Shown: positions 1 to 7,434 of the stretch, in pieces
Position numbering within the stretch: position 1 is the stretch's first letter
How the letters are laid out: every line of letters starts with the position of its first letter
From: Chloroflexi bacterium RBG_16_60_22
Lineage (GTDB): Bacteria > Chloroflexota > Dehalococcoidia > Dehalococcoidales > RBG-16-60-22
Assembly (NCBI GenBank): GCA_001796935.1
Contig: MGNX01000094.1
Coordinates: 1 to 28,897, forward strand
Reading direction: 5' to 3'
DNA: 28,897 nt
Translations under genes and position numbers: made by a program
The notes under the pieces: model-generated
Database searches by the model: none
What the model was told of the DNA's origin: nothing
The model's input: the letters and a program-made list of their open reading frames with translations, nothing else

Positions 1-2
1 TG

Positions 3-1559
3 CTTTACACCCCGCTGGATAATCCAACCCTGGTTTACGGCCGGGATATCGGCTATCCCGGGGAAGAACCTTACACCCGGGGGATACACGCCAATATGTA
101 CCGGGGAAAGACCTGGACGCACCGCCAGCTATCCGGCAACGGTTCGCCGGAATACGTGAACAGGAGGCTGAAGTTCCTTCTCGACCACGGCGCGACCGGC
201 ATCAACCTGAACTTCGACCTGGCGACCATACAGATGTTCGACTCGGATGAGGAAGAAGCCGACGGCATGGTAGCTACGGTCGGCGTGCCGGTCGACTCCA
301 TCGATGACTTCGAGGTTATCTACAAGGGGATTCCCATCGACAAGGTTAGCTCGTCCCTGGTAACGCATTACCCCAGGAATACCGCCATGCTGTTCCCGAT
401 GTACCTGGTCATGGCCGAGCGCCGGGGCGTTCCCTGGGACACCCTGAACGGCAGCGTGCAAAACGACTTTATCATGGAAAGCGCGGTACGGAGCGCCTGC
501 GAATGGATACCTCCCAAAGACGCCTTCAGGGTGCAGTGCGACAATATCGAGTTCATCATGAAAGAGGTGCCCCGGTGGAATTCCGCTACTTTGAACGGGT
601 ACAATCTGCGCGAGTTCGGGACCTCCGGCATCACCGAGATGGCGGTCGCCCTGTCCAATGCCATGCTGACAATTGACGAGATGCTCCGGCGCGGCCACGA
701 CGTTGACAATACGGTAAGAAGACTGGCGTTTTTCTGGTCGATAGCCAACAACTTCTTTGAAGAAGCCGCCAGGATACGGGCCGTGAGAAGACTGTGGTAC
801 CGGATAATGAAACATAAATACCATGCCCGGGACCAGCGGTCGTTGTGGATGCGCTGCCATGTCCAGACATCCGGAGTTTCCCTGCAACGGGAAGAGCCCT
901 ATAACAATATCGTGCGCTCCGCTTACCACGCCCTGGCGGCGGTACTGGGGGGCGTGCAGTCTCTACATATCGACGCCTATGACGAAGCCTATTCCGTGCC
1001 GGGAGAAGAGTCCTCCCTCCTGGGACTGCGCACCCAGGAGATAATCGAAGCCGAGACACAGGTAACCGGCGTCGTCGACCCCCTGGGAGGCTCTTTCTAC
1101 GTCGAGGCCCTGACCGACGAAATAGAACGGAAAATCATCGACGAGATTGACGAGATTGAAAAGATAGGCGGCCTGCCCGAGGCGATAGAAAAAGGCTGGC
1201 TCCAGCAGAAAGTTCATCAGTACATCCTGGAAGAACAGCGCCTGATTGAAGACGGCGTGATTAAGATTGTCGCCCGTAATTATTACACGGGGCCCCAGAG
1301 GATGGTCCCCCAGATTACCTCTCAAGCCTACGACGCCAGGATACGTGACGCCATGATAGATAAACTGAAAACGCTGCGGCGCCAGCGGGACAACGGTAAG
1401 CTGTCCCGGTGTCTTGACGCTATCATCGAGGCGGGGAAAGGGGACGGCAATATCACCTACGCCTGCCTCGAAGCGGTCAGGGCCGGTGCCACCAAGGGGG
1501 AGATACGCCGGGCCTTTGCCAAGGCCTTTGGCGCGTGGCGGCCGAAGGTAGTCCTTTGA
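3..1559 (+). CDS. Acyl-CoA mutase (methylmalonyl-CoA mutase family) large subunit, 5' partial
   Basis: The reading frame is open to the window edge, so the true start lies upstream; 518 residues are present and perhaps 20-40 are missing. Family hallmarks seen are the TRGIHANMY and WTHRQ segments (about nt 85-130), IQMFDSD, VQNDF, PRWNSATLNGYN, FFWSIANNFFEEAARIRA, QTSGVSLQ, NNIVRSAYHALAAVLGGVQSLH and DPLGGSFYVE. This is the TIM-barrel, CoA-binding subunit of AdoCbl-dependent carbon-skeleton mutases. It lacks the B12 domain, which is encoded by the next gene, as in ICM/HCM and archaeal MCM. Aligned by eye to Propionibacterium MCM, Arg207 is kept (nt 489-491), Tyr89 is Leu (nt 129-131) and the catalytic His244 is Asn (nt 603-605). 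The substrate is therefore uncertain: a carboxylated acyl-CoA is possible from Arg207, but it is probably not ordinary housekeeping MCM. It heads a sugar acylation/amination operon. Family assignment is firm; specificity is unknown. Confidence 0.93.
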   Translation, partial: LYTPLDNPTLVYGRDIGYPGEEPYTRGIHANMYRGKTWTHRQLSGNGSPEYVNRRLKFLLDHGATGINLNFDLATIQMFDSDEEEADGMVATVGVPVDSIDDFEVIYKGIPIDKVSSSLVTHYPRNTAMLFPMYLVMAERRGVPWDTLNGSVQNDFIMESAVRSACEWIPPKDAFRVQCDNIEFIMKEVPRWNSATLNGYNLREFGTSGITEMAVALSNAMLTIDEMLRRGHDVDNTVRRLAFFWSIANNFFEEAARIRAVRRLWYRIMKHKYHARDQRSLWMRCHVQTSGVSLQREEPYNNIVRSAYHALAAVLGGVQSLHIDAYDEAYSVPGEESSLLGLRTQEIIEAETQVTGVVDPLGGSFYVEALTDEIERKIIDEIDEIEKIGGLPEAIEKGWLQQKVHQYILEEQRLIEDGVIKIVARNYYTGPQRMVPQITSQAYDARIRDAMIDKLKTLRRQRDNGKLSRCLDAIIEAGKGDGNITYACLEAVRAGATKGEIRRAFAKAFGAWRPKVVL

Positions 1560-1591
1560 TGAAAAATCGCTGATGCCGGTGATATTAGACG

Positions 1592-2020
1592 ATGAAAACG
1601 AACAATAACCGGATAAGAGTGCTGCTCGCCCAGTTCAGCCTGGAAACACATTCCCGGGGCATCTTCACGGTGGCCGGAATGCTGAAGGACGCCGGCATGG
1701 AGGTAATTTACATCGGCAACTCCTCACCGGAAGAGATAATCGAGGCCGCCGTCCAGGAAAACGTCGACGTCGTCGGGGTAAGCACGCTGACCGGCGGTGA
1801 GCTGGTCCTGGGCGCCAAGCTCATGGCCTTAGCCGGGCAAAAAGACATCAAAGACGAAAAACTGTTTATCATGGGAGGAATATTCCCGCAGCGGGACGAG
1901 CCGGAGCTGATAAAACTGGGGTTTTACGCCCTGTTCGGACCGGGCGCCACGCGGGAGGAAATAACCGGGAGTATCCGGGAGGCGGTTGCCGCCCGGGCAA
2001 AGGTAGCTGGTAAAAAATGA
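1592..2020 (+). CDS. Acyl-CoA mutase small subunit, B12-binding domain protein
   Basis: This 142-residue protein has the size of a stand-alone cobalamin-binding subunit (about 130-145 residues) and lies 32 nt after the large subunit. It has the Rossmann-like B12 fold signatures: the lower-axial-ligand loop ETHSRG (residues 18-23, His20), the S-x-L segment VGVSTLTGGE, and the GG segment IMGGIFP followed by FGPGAT. In the family consensus D-x-H-x-x-G the Asp polarises the axial His. Here it is Glu, a conservative but unusual change. It is expected to bind adenosylcobalamin base-off/His-on and assemble with the large subunit into a heteromeric mutase. The lysine-rich C-terminus is ordinary. The assignment is robust; the Glu substitution makes cofactor affinity worth testing. 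Confidence 0.92.
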   Translation: MKTNNNRIRVLLAQFSLETHSRGIFTVAGMLKDAGMEVIYIGNSSPEEIIEAAVQENVDVVGVSTLTGGELVLGAKLMALAGQKDIKDEKLFIMGGIFPQRDEPELIKLGFYALFGPGATREEITGSIREAVAARAKVAGKK

Positions 2021-2033
2021 CCGGGGCCATGAG

Positions 2034-2696
2034 ATGAAAACAATTATCCTCGGGGCCGGGGGTGGCGGCAAAGTGTATCTGGACAACTTGAGAAGCTGCC
2101 CGGAGGTTAAAAACGTCGAGGTCGTCGGGTTCATCGACGATAGCCCCGATTTGCAGGGGCAACGGATTATGGGAGTGCCCGTCATCGGAAGCTATCAGCA
2201 GCTACCGGAACTGATGAAGGAGTATAATATCGAGGGCTTAATCGTCGCTTACAGCGACCGCCTGATGAAAATCAGGGAGGAACGCTTTAACGGTGGCCGG
2301 GAGCTCGGACTGAAGCCGGTAACGATTATCCATCCCAGCGCCGTGATGTCGCCATCGGTAAAAATCGGCGAGGGCGTGCTGATAGGCAAGGGCGTCTTGA
2401 TGGATACAGAGGTCAGGATAGGCGATAACTGCTCCGTCCACCGCGGCACCACCATCGGGGAGGACAGCGTGCTGGAGGAAAACGTCTGGATTACCGCCGG
2501 GGTGAATCTGGCCGCTCACGTCACCGTCAGGAAAAATACCATGATTGGCACCGGCGCCAACGTGATTCCCCGCTGCACTATCGGCAAAAACGTTATCGTC
2601 GGCGCCGGGGCCGTCGTTATCAATGATATCCCGGATAACGTCACCGTCGTCGGGGTGCCGGCGAAAATAATCAAGACGAGGGAAGAGGTGGCATGA
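2034..2696 (+). CDS. NeuD/PglD-family sugar O/N-acyltransferase
   Basis: This 220-residue protein starts with a short Rossmann-like N-domain (MKTIILGAGGGGKVYLD; VVGFIDDSP near residues 30-40). A left-handed beta-helix of hexapeptide repeats follows (VKIGEGVLIGKGVLM, VRIGDNCSVHRGTTIG, NTMIGTGANVIPRCTIG) and ends with the typical VVGVPAKII. This is the PglD/NeuD architecture, in which acetyl- or another acyl-CoA donates to an amino group or hydroxyl of a (nucleotide) sugar. The His in SVHRGTTIGEDS is the likely catalytic base. The gene begins 13 nt after the B12 subunit and its stop overlaps the next start (ATGA), which supports translational coupling. Its place directly after an acyl-CoA mutase suggests a non-acetyl donor. 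The donor and acceptor cannot be read from sequence. Confidence 0.9.
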   Translation: MKTIILGAGGGGKVYLDNLRSCPEVKNVEVVGFIDDSPDLQGQRIMGVPVIGSYQQLPELMKEYNIEGLIVAYSDRLMKIREERFNGGRELGLKPVTIIHPSAVMSPSVKIGEGVLIGKGVLMDTEVRIGDNCSVHRGTTIGEDSVLEENVWITAGVNLAAHVTVRKNTMIGTGANVIPRCTIGKNVIVGAGAVVINDIPDNVTVVGVPAKIIKTREEVA

Positions 2697-3790
2697 ACAT
2701 CCCGCTGGCCAGGCCTTTTCTCGGCGAGGAAGAAAAGGAGGCCGTCGTCAGGGTCATCGAAAGCCGGCGGCTGGCGATGGGAGACACCGTGCGGCAGCTG
2801 GAAACGGCTCTGGCGCGTAAATTCAAGAGGAGCTACTGCGCCGCCGTGAGCTCCGGCTCGGCGGCTCTCTACCTGGCCATCCGGGCGCTGGGGGTAAAAC
2901 GCGTCATCATTCCGGCCCTGACCTGCGATGCCGTGCTGCACTCCGTTGTCAACGCCGGCGCCGCCGTGATTTTTGCCGATGTTGACCGGGAAACCCATAA
3001 CCTTGACCCGGCGACCGTGCCCCTGGAGCATCTCGACGCCGCCGACGCCATTATCGTAACTCATACCTACGGGCATCCGGCCGATATGGAAAAGGTGGAG
3101 CATTACGTTAAAAAATACCGGCTGACCCTGATCGAGGACTTTGCCCAGGCTACCGGGGGATACTTCCGGGATAAAGCCGCCGGCGGTTTCGGGAGGGTAT
3201 CCGTCACCAGCTTCTACGGCGCCAAAGTCCTGGCGGCCGGACACGGCGGCGCCATACTTACCGACGACGAGGAGCTTTATCACAAATGCGTTTATGGCCG
3301 CGGGTCGCGGGCGGACAGGTATTACCGCGACATTATCCCCTTTAATCTCCAGATGACCGACCTTCAGGCCGCCATCGGGCTGGTCCAGCTCGCAAAACTG
3401 GACCGGATGGTCGAGATGAGGACCCGGGTGGCGGGGTGGTACGACCGGGGATTCGGGGCTTCTCCGGTCGGCCTGACGCTCCAGCATCCGTGGGCCAAAC
3501 CTGCCCGTTATAAATACGCTATAATATTACCGGAAAACGTCTCTAAATCGGATTTCATCGAGAGAATGAAGGAATCCGGTATTGACGTGGGCCGGCTTTA
3601 CGACCCTCCCCTGCACCGGACGGAAAGAGCCCTGAAAATTCCGGACAAAAAAGTTAACCTGCCGGTCGCGGAAGAGCTGGCGTCGAGAACGGTATCGCTG
3701 CCGATGTACCCGGAACTCACCTCCACCGACGTGGAGAAGATATGCCGCGAAGTAACCACAACTATCGGTGTCCTGGGAGCTAATGAATGA
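2693..3790 (+). CDS. DegT/DnrJ/EryC1-family sugar aminotransferase
   Basis: This 365-residue PLP enzyme has the DegT start pattern (IPLARPFLGEEEKEAV), the cofactor-phosphate loop SSGSAAL, the ring-stacking/Asp segment LIEDFAQATG, and SFYGAK with Lys178 as the Schiff-base lysine, followed by GHGGAI. Unlike the two His-type relatives elsewhere in the window, it keeps the lysine and so should be a true transaminase, converting a keto-sugar nucleotide to an amino sugar with Glu/Gln as donor. The Shine-Dalgarno GGAAGAGG at 2682 supports the ATG at 2693. It overlaps the upstream and downstream genes by 4 nt each. Flanking acyltransferase and WbqC genes suggest that the amino group it creates is then acylated. 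The exact sugar is unknown. Confidence 0.93.
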   Translation: MNIPLARPFLGEEEKEAVVRVIESRRLAMGDTVRQLETALARKFKRSYCAAVSSGSAALYLAIRALGVKRVIIPALTCDAVLHSVVNAGAAVIFADVDRETHNLDPATVPLEHLDAADAIIVTHTYGHPADMEKVEHYVKKYRLTLIEDFAQATGGYFRDKAAGGFGRVSVTSFYGAKVLAAGHGGAILTDDEELYHKCVYGRGSRADRYYRDIIPFNLQMTDLQAAIGLVQLAKLDRMVEMRTRVAGWYDRGFGASPVGLTLQHPWAKPARYKYAIILPENVSKSDFIERMKESGIDVGRLYDPPLHRTERALKIPDKKVNLPVAEELASRTVSLPMYPELTSTDVEKICREVTTTIGVLGANE

Positions 3791-4500
3791 TTGTTGCCAT
3801 TCATCAACCGAATTACCTGCCCTGGCTCGGCTTCTTTAATAAGATGGCCCGGAGTGACGTTTTCGTATTGTTCGACGACGTGCAGCTGGTCAGGGGCAAG
3901 AGTTTCGTGACGCGCAACCGGGTCAAGATACCCAATAACATCCAGTGGCTGACGGTCCCCGTCAAAGATAAGGGCGACCTGATACAAATTAAAGATGCCC
4001 GGATAAACCAGGACGGGAAATGGCAGAAAAGCCACTGGAGGACCATCCAGCTGGCATATGCCAGGGCGTCCTATTTTAAGAAGTATCAATCCGGGTTCAG
4101 CCAGATTTATGCCACTCCGTGGGAAAGCCTGCAAGAACTGAATATTGCCCTGATAAACCTGATTAAAGACCTGCTGGGCATCGGTACCAGGCTCGTCTTA
4201 TCCTCCGAAATGAGTATCCGGTCGGAGGGAAGCCGGAAGATTATGGCAATACTGCGGGAGCTCAACGCTGACTGTTATCTATCCGGAGAAGGCAAAGGCT
4301 CGAAACGCTATATCGATGAAGAAGAGTTCCGGCAAAACAACATCGAGCTGATTTTTCAAGGGTTCGAGCATCCCGCCTATGGCCAGCTGTGGGGTGACTT
4401 CGTCCCCAACCTGTCGGTCATCGATTTGCTGTTTAATGAAGGAGAGAAGAGCCGGGATATCATCATGCAACGGTCGTTAAAACCGTCTCTTATCGGTTGA
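3787..4500 (+). CDS. WbqC-family protein
   Basis: This 237-residue protein opens with IVAIHQPNYLPWLGFF, the diagnostic N-terminus of the WbqC-like family (PF08889). It continues with FVLFDDVQ, RNRVKI and a C-terminal VIDLLFNEG segment, and its length matches the family (about 230-240). No biochemical activity is firmly established for the family. It is recurrently found in polysaccharide loci beside amino-sugar genes. Its start overlaps the aminotransferase stop (ATGA at 3787-3790). A role in modifying or transferring the amino-sugar unit made by the neighbouring genes is an inference from context only. No signal peptide or membrane segment is visible, so it is probably cytoplasmic. Confidence 0.88.
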   Translation: MIVAIHQPNYLPWLGFFNKMARSDVFVLFDDVQLVRGKSFVTRNRVKIPNNIQWLTVPVKDKGDLIQIKDARINQDGKWQKSHWRTIQLAYARASYFKKYQSGFSQIYATPWESLQELNIALINLIKDLLGIGTRLVLSSEMSIRSEGSRKIMAILRELNADCYLSGEGKGSKRYIDEEEFRQNNIELIFQGFEHPAYGQLWGDFVPNLSVIDLLFNEGEKSRDIIMQRSLKPSLIG

Positions 4501-4517
4501 GAGGAGATGAGAAGCAC

Positions 4518-5132
4518 ATGAAGATTTTAGTTTTTAGCCCGCACCCGGATGATGCCGAAGCGCAGATGGGCGGAACCATCGCCCGCTATACCCGGCAGGG
4601 TCATGAAGTGCTCATTTCCCTGGCTACCATCCCCAATAATAAAGAGGCGCGCCGTAAAGAGTCGGAGGAATCGTCGGCCATTCTGGGTGCCAGATTAAAC
4701 ATCATGGATTTAGACCCCCAGGAGCTTGTCTTCAATCGCCGTACCGTGGGCGCCTTCGATGACGTCATCCGTGATTTTTCACCGGATGTCGTCTATACCT
4801 GCTGGGTTTACGGCTCGCACCAGGACCATCAGGTAGTCGCGCAGAGCACCTTTGCTTCGACACGTAAGAACCATTGCTCGCTATATATGTATGAGCCGGC
4901 GGCACTCTCCACGGGGCCGACCCCCTTTACCTTCCGGCCGCAGTTGTTCATCGATGTTACCGACACCTTTGATATCAAGATAAAAAGCCTCCTGGCCCAC
5001 CGCACCCAGGTTAAAGACTGCCAGAAACAGTGGATAGATATCATCACCGCGAGGAGCCTCTACCTGGGATTCCAGATTCATGTAAAATACGCCGAAGCCT
5101 TTGAAGTGGTCAAGGAAACCGGCAGTTTTTAA
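4518..5132 (+). CDS. PIG-L/LmbE-family deacetylase
   Basis: The ATG at 4518 is preferred over a TTG at 4497 because GAGGAG at 4501-4506 is well placed and the product then begins directly with the fold (MKILVFSPHPDDAE). The 204-residue protein has the zinc-binding PHPDDAE motif, the downstream GGT, and the H-x-x-H motif in GSHQDHQVV, all typical of metal-dependent N-acetylglucosamine-type deacetylases (PIG-L, MshB, BtrD-like). It would remove an acyl group from an amino sugar in the cytoplasm. In this operon it could deacetylate a precursor (for example an N-acetyl group) so that the NeuD-type enzyme can install a different acyl group. That order of events is inference. The family call is secure. 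Confidence 0.9.
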   Translation: MKILVFSPHPDDAEAQMGGTIARYTRQGHEVLISLATIPNNKEARRKESEESSAILGARLNIMDLDPQELVFNRRTVGAFDDVIRDFSPDVVYTCWVYGSHQDHQVVAQSTFASTRKNHCSLYMYEPAALSTGPTPFTFRPQLFIDVTDTFDIKIKSLLAHRTQVKDCQKQWIDIITARSLYLGFQIHVKYAEAFEVVKETGSF

Positions 5133-5137
5133 TGCCG

Positions 5138-5168
5138 CCCGGCCATCCTGCGCACCCTGCGGGCCGGG
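5138..5168 (+). other. GC-rich inverted repeat between PIG-L and membrane-protein genes
   Basis: CCCGGCC (5138-5144) and GGCCGGG (5162-5168) form a 7-bp perfect stem with a 17-nt loop in the 60-nt gap. No T-run follows, so it is not a standard terminator. It could slow or partly terminate transcription before the AT-richer membrane-protein gene, or stabilise the mRNA end. This is a weak signal in GC-rich DNA. Confidence 0.25.
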
Positions 5169-5192
5169 GAGCTTACGCCAGATAGCTGCAAA

Positions 5193-7382
5193 ATGCCGAA
5201 GATTGTCTTTCATAGACCGGGATTATCCGCAACCAGGTGTCTTTTTATCATCATCGCTTTTATTGCCCTTACCAATATCTCTATTCTCCTGAACGTTCCC
5301 GTTTTAAGACCGGTCCTCAGCTTCTTGTTATTAGCTTTTCTTCCTGGCCTGTTGATTATTTATATCTTGAGACAAAACCGGCTGGTCTTAACCGAAAAAA
5401 TTGTCCTCTCCGCCGGTATCAGCATGGCTTTCACCATTATTTTCGGCCTGGCGCTTAACACCCTGGCGCTGGCCTGGGGTTACGACCGCCCACTTTCAAC
5501 TGTCCCCCTTTTGATATCATTCGGCCTGGCGAACGTCATCCTGGCAACCGCTTTTTGGGTCAGGCAGAGAAAAAATACCCTTTATTTTTCCTGGCCCGGG
5601 CTGATGTTAAGGGATAAAACATTACTGATTTTACCGGCCCTGTTCCCGTTATTGAGTATATTGGGGGTAGGGGTCATGAATGGGACGGGGAGCAACTGGC
5701 TCCTGATGCTCCTGCTTTTACTCATCCCCGCCTACGTTATTGTGATAACGTTCTATCAAAAACGCGGCTTAAACAAGCTTTATCCGGGACTGATATATTT
5801 TATTAGCATATCTCTGGCGCTTTTATCTTTATTAAGGTCAAATCATCTTATCGGCTCGGACATTCACAGCGAATATAACATCTTCCTCACAACCCTGAAC
5901 AACGGCCATTGGGCGGTGCTGAAACAGGGCGTCAACGTGGGATGGGACGTGGGAATTCTGAATTCCTGCCTGAGTATCTCCCTGCTGCCGGCCATATACC
6001 AGTCATTTGTCAACATTAATCCGGAGTTTTTATTCAGGTCTCTTTACGTTTTCATCTACGCATTTCTCCCCTTGATAATTTACATTATCTCCAGCAAGTA
6101 CGTCCGCCAGTCTAACGCGTTTCTGGCCGCTTTCTTTTTTATGTCCCAGGTCTTATTCCTGTGGGCGCAGTCAGGTGCGCGCGCCGCCCCGGCCCTGCTC
6201 TTCTTTAATCTGTTCGTGTTGGTGCTGTTTAATGACAGGGTGAGTAATTTAAGCAGAAACCTGTTCGCGATACTCTTTGCCGCAGCTTGCGTCCTTTCAC
6301 ACTATGGAATTACTTACGTTTTTCTCTCGATGTTTGTGCTCGCCTGGCCGATAAAGACACTGGCAACGTCTATTTTATCCCGAAAATGGCGGTCCAACCC
6401 AAGGAATAATTCCTATCTCGGCCGGCCCAGCAACAATATCAAGGTGACACTGATAATACTACTCATGGTATTGAGCTTCCTCTGGTACAGCCAGGTAACC
6501 ACTTTGCCTTTTGAAACCGGTATAAACACCATTATCCGTTCCTTCAGCAATGTTGAAGGCTGGGCCTCCCTGGAAACCAAGGGGAGTACCGTCAGTGCGG
6601 CCTTCGGAGAAAATATCGGCACCATCCCGCAGCAGATACGACTTGTAACATCGTGGATAATCGTCGGCCTGATAGGCAGCGGGGTTTTATACTCCCTGAT
6701 ATTCTTCCGCAGGATGATAGCCATTCCCGGCCCGCAGTCTGACAAGTTAGACTTTCTGAATAACAAGTTCGAGATAGATTACTTCGCGCTGACGCTGGCA
6801 ATCTGTTTGATTATGTTAATTTCCCTGGTCTTACCCTTTATCCTGCTGCTTAGCGGACTGGAAAGGCTGTTTTTCCAGGCGCTTACCGTTTTAGCACCGT
6901 TTCTCATCATCGGGGGCACGGTAATCGCCAGGTGGATTAGAATCAGGCCTCAGGTGTTGATACTTCCGCTATTGATAGCTTTTTTCATGTCCACCACGGG
7001 TACGATGTATGAGATATTTCGTCAACCGTCCACCATAATTCTCGGTACGGAAAACCGAGAATACAAACTATGGTATGTTCATGACCAGGAAAGCCGCACG
7101 GCCGCCTGGCTTAGCAACAACGCCGTGGAAGGTGTCAATATATTTGCCGGGCCTAACCTGGAAATCGATATACTGAAAAGCCAGGGTGAGCTGACGTTTC
7201 CCAGGGTTAGAGCTTCTTTTACCGAGGCGATGCAGCGGGGAGAAACGATTACGGGGTATATTTACCTGGGATATAACTCCACAAAAGCTGATAATATTAT
7301 GAATGAATACCCGCAGGTGTTTACCAAAAAAAACAAAATCTATGCGGCTAACGGTACGCAGATATACCTGGGCTCAAATTAA
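5193..7382 (+). CDS. Large polytopic membrane protein, GT-C/DUF2206-like
   Basis: This 729-residue protein is very hydrophobic. I count about 16 candidate membrane helices across residues 12-590, for example near CLFIIIAFIAL, LLLAFLPGLLIIYI, LLMLLLLLIPAYVIVI, IIVGLIGSGVLYSLIF and LAICLIMLISLVLPFILLL. A soluble tail follows from about residue 610. A GSDIHSEY segment near residue 222 in a loop has the acidic pair expected of GT-C-type lipid-linked-sugar glycosyltransferases. The overall pattern resembles DUF2206 membrane proteins, an assignment from memory. It may transfer a sugar from a polyprenyl-phosphate carrier or handle the polymer at the membrane. It is not recognisably Wzx or Wzy, but a polymerase role cannot be excluded. 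The coding region looks AT-richer than its neighbours. The Shine-Dalgarno at 5193 is weak. Confidence 0.75.
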   Translation: MPKIVFHRPGLSATRCLFIIIAFIALTNISILLNVPVLRPVLSFLLLAFLPGLLIIYILRQNRLVLTEKIVLSAGISMAFTIIFGLALNTLALAWGYDRPLSTVPLLISFGLANVILATAFWVRQRKNTLYFSWPGLMLRDKTLLILPALFPLLSILGVGVMNGTGSNWLLMLLLLLIPAYVIVITFYQKRGLNKLYPGLIYFISISLALLSLLRSNHLIGSDIHSEYNIFLTTLNNGHWAVLKQGVNVGWDVGILNSCLSISLLPAIYQSFVNINPEFLFRSLYVFIYAFLPLIIYIISSKYVRQSNAFLAAFFFMSQVLFLWAQSGARAAPALLFFNLFVLVLFNDRVSNLSRNLFAILFAAACVLSHYGITYVFLSMFVLAWPIKTLATSILSRKWRSNPRNNSYLGRPSNNIKVTLIILLMVLSFLWYSQVTTLPFETGINTIIRSFSNVEGWASLETKGSTVSAAFGENIGTIPQQIRLVTSWIIVGLIGSGVLYSLIFFRRMIAIPGPQSDKLDFLNNKFEIDYFALTLAICLIMLISLVLPFILLLSGLERLFFQALTVLAPFLIIGGTVIARWIRIRPQVLILPLLIAFFMSTTGTMYEIFRQPSTIILGTENREYKLWYVHDQESRTAAWLSNNAVEGVNIFAGPNLEIDILKSQGELTFPRVRASFTEAMQRGETITGYIYLGYNSTKADNIMNEYPQVFTKKNKIYAANGTQIYLGSN

Positions 7383-7434
7383 ACCTTCCCGACTGGCGGG
7401 ATGAAAGAAAGTCTTATAGAATAAAAACAGGAAA

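Noticed and set aside
4497..4517. TTG start for the PIG-L gene overlapping the WbqC stop
   Set aside because: The ATG at 4518 has a better ribosome site and gives the usual family N-terminus.
7386..7400. Small hairpin (TCCCG/CGGGA) before the GT-B gene
   Set aside because: The stem is only 5 bp with no T-run. This is likely chance.
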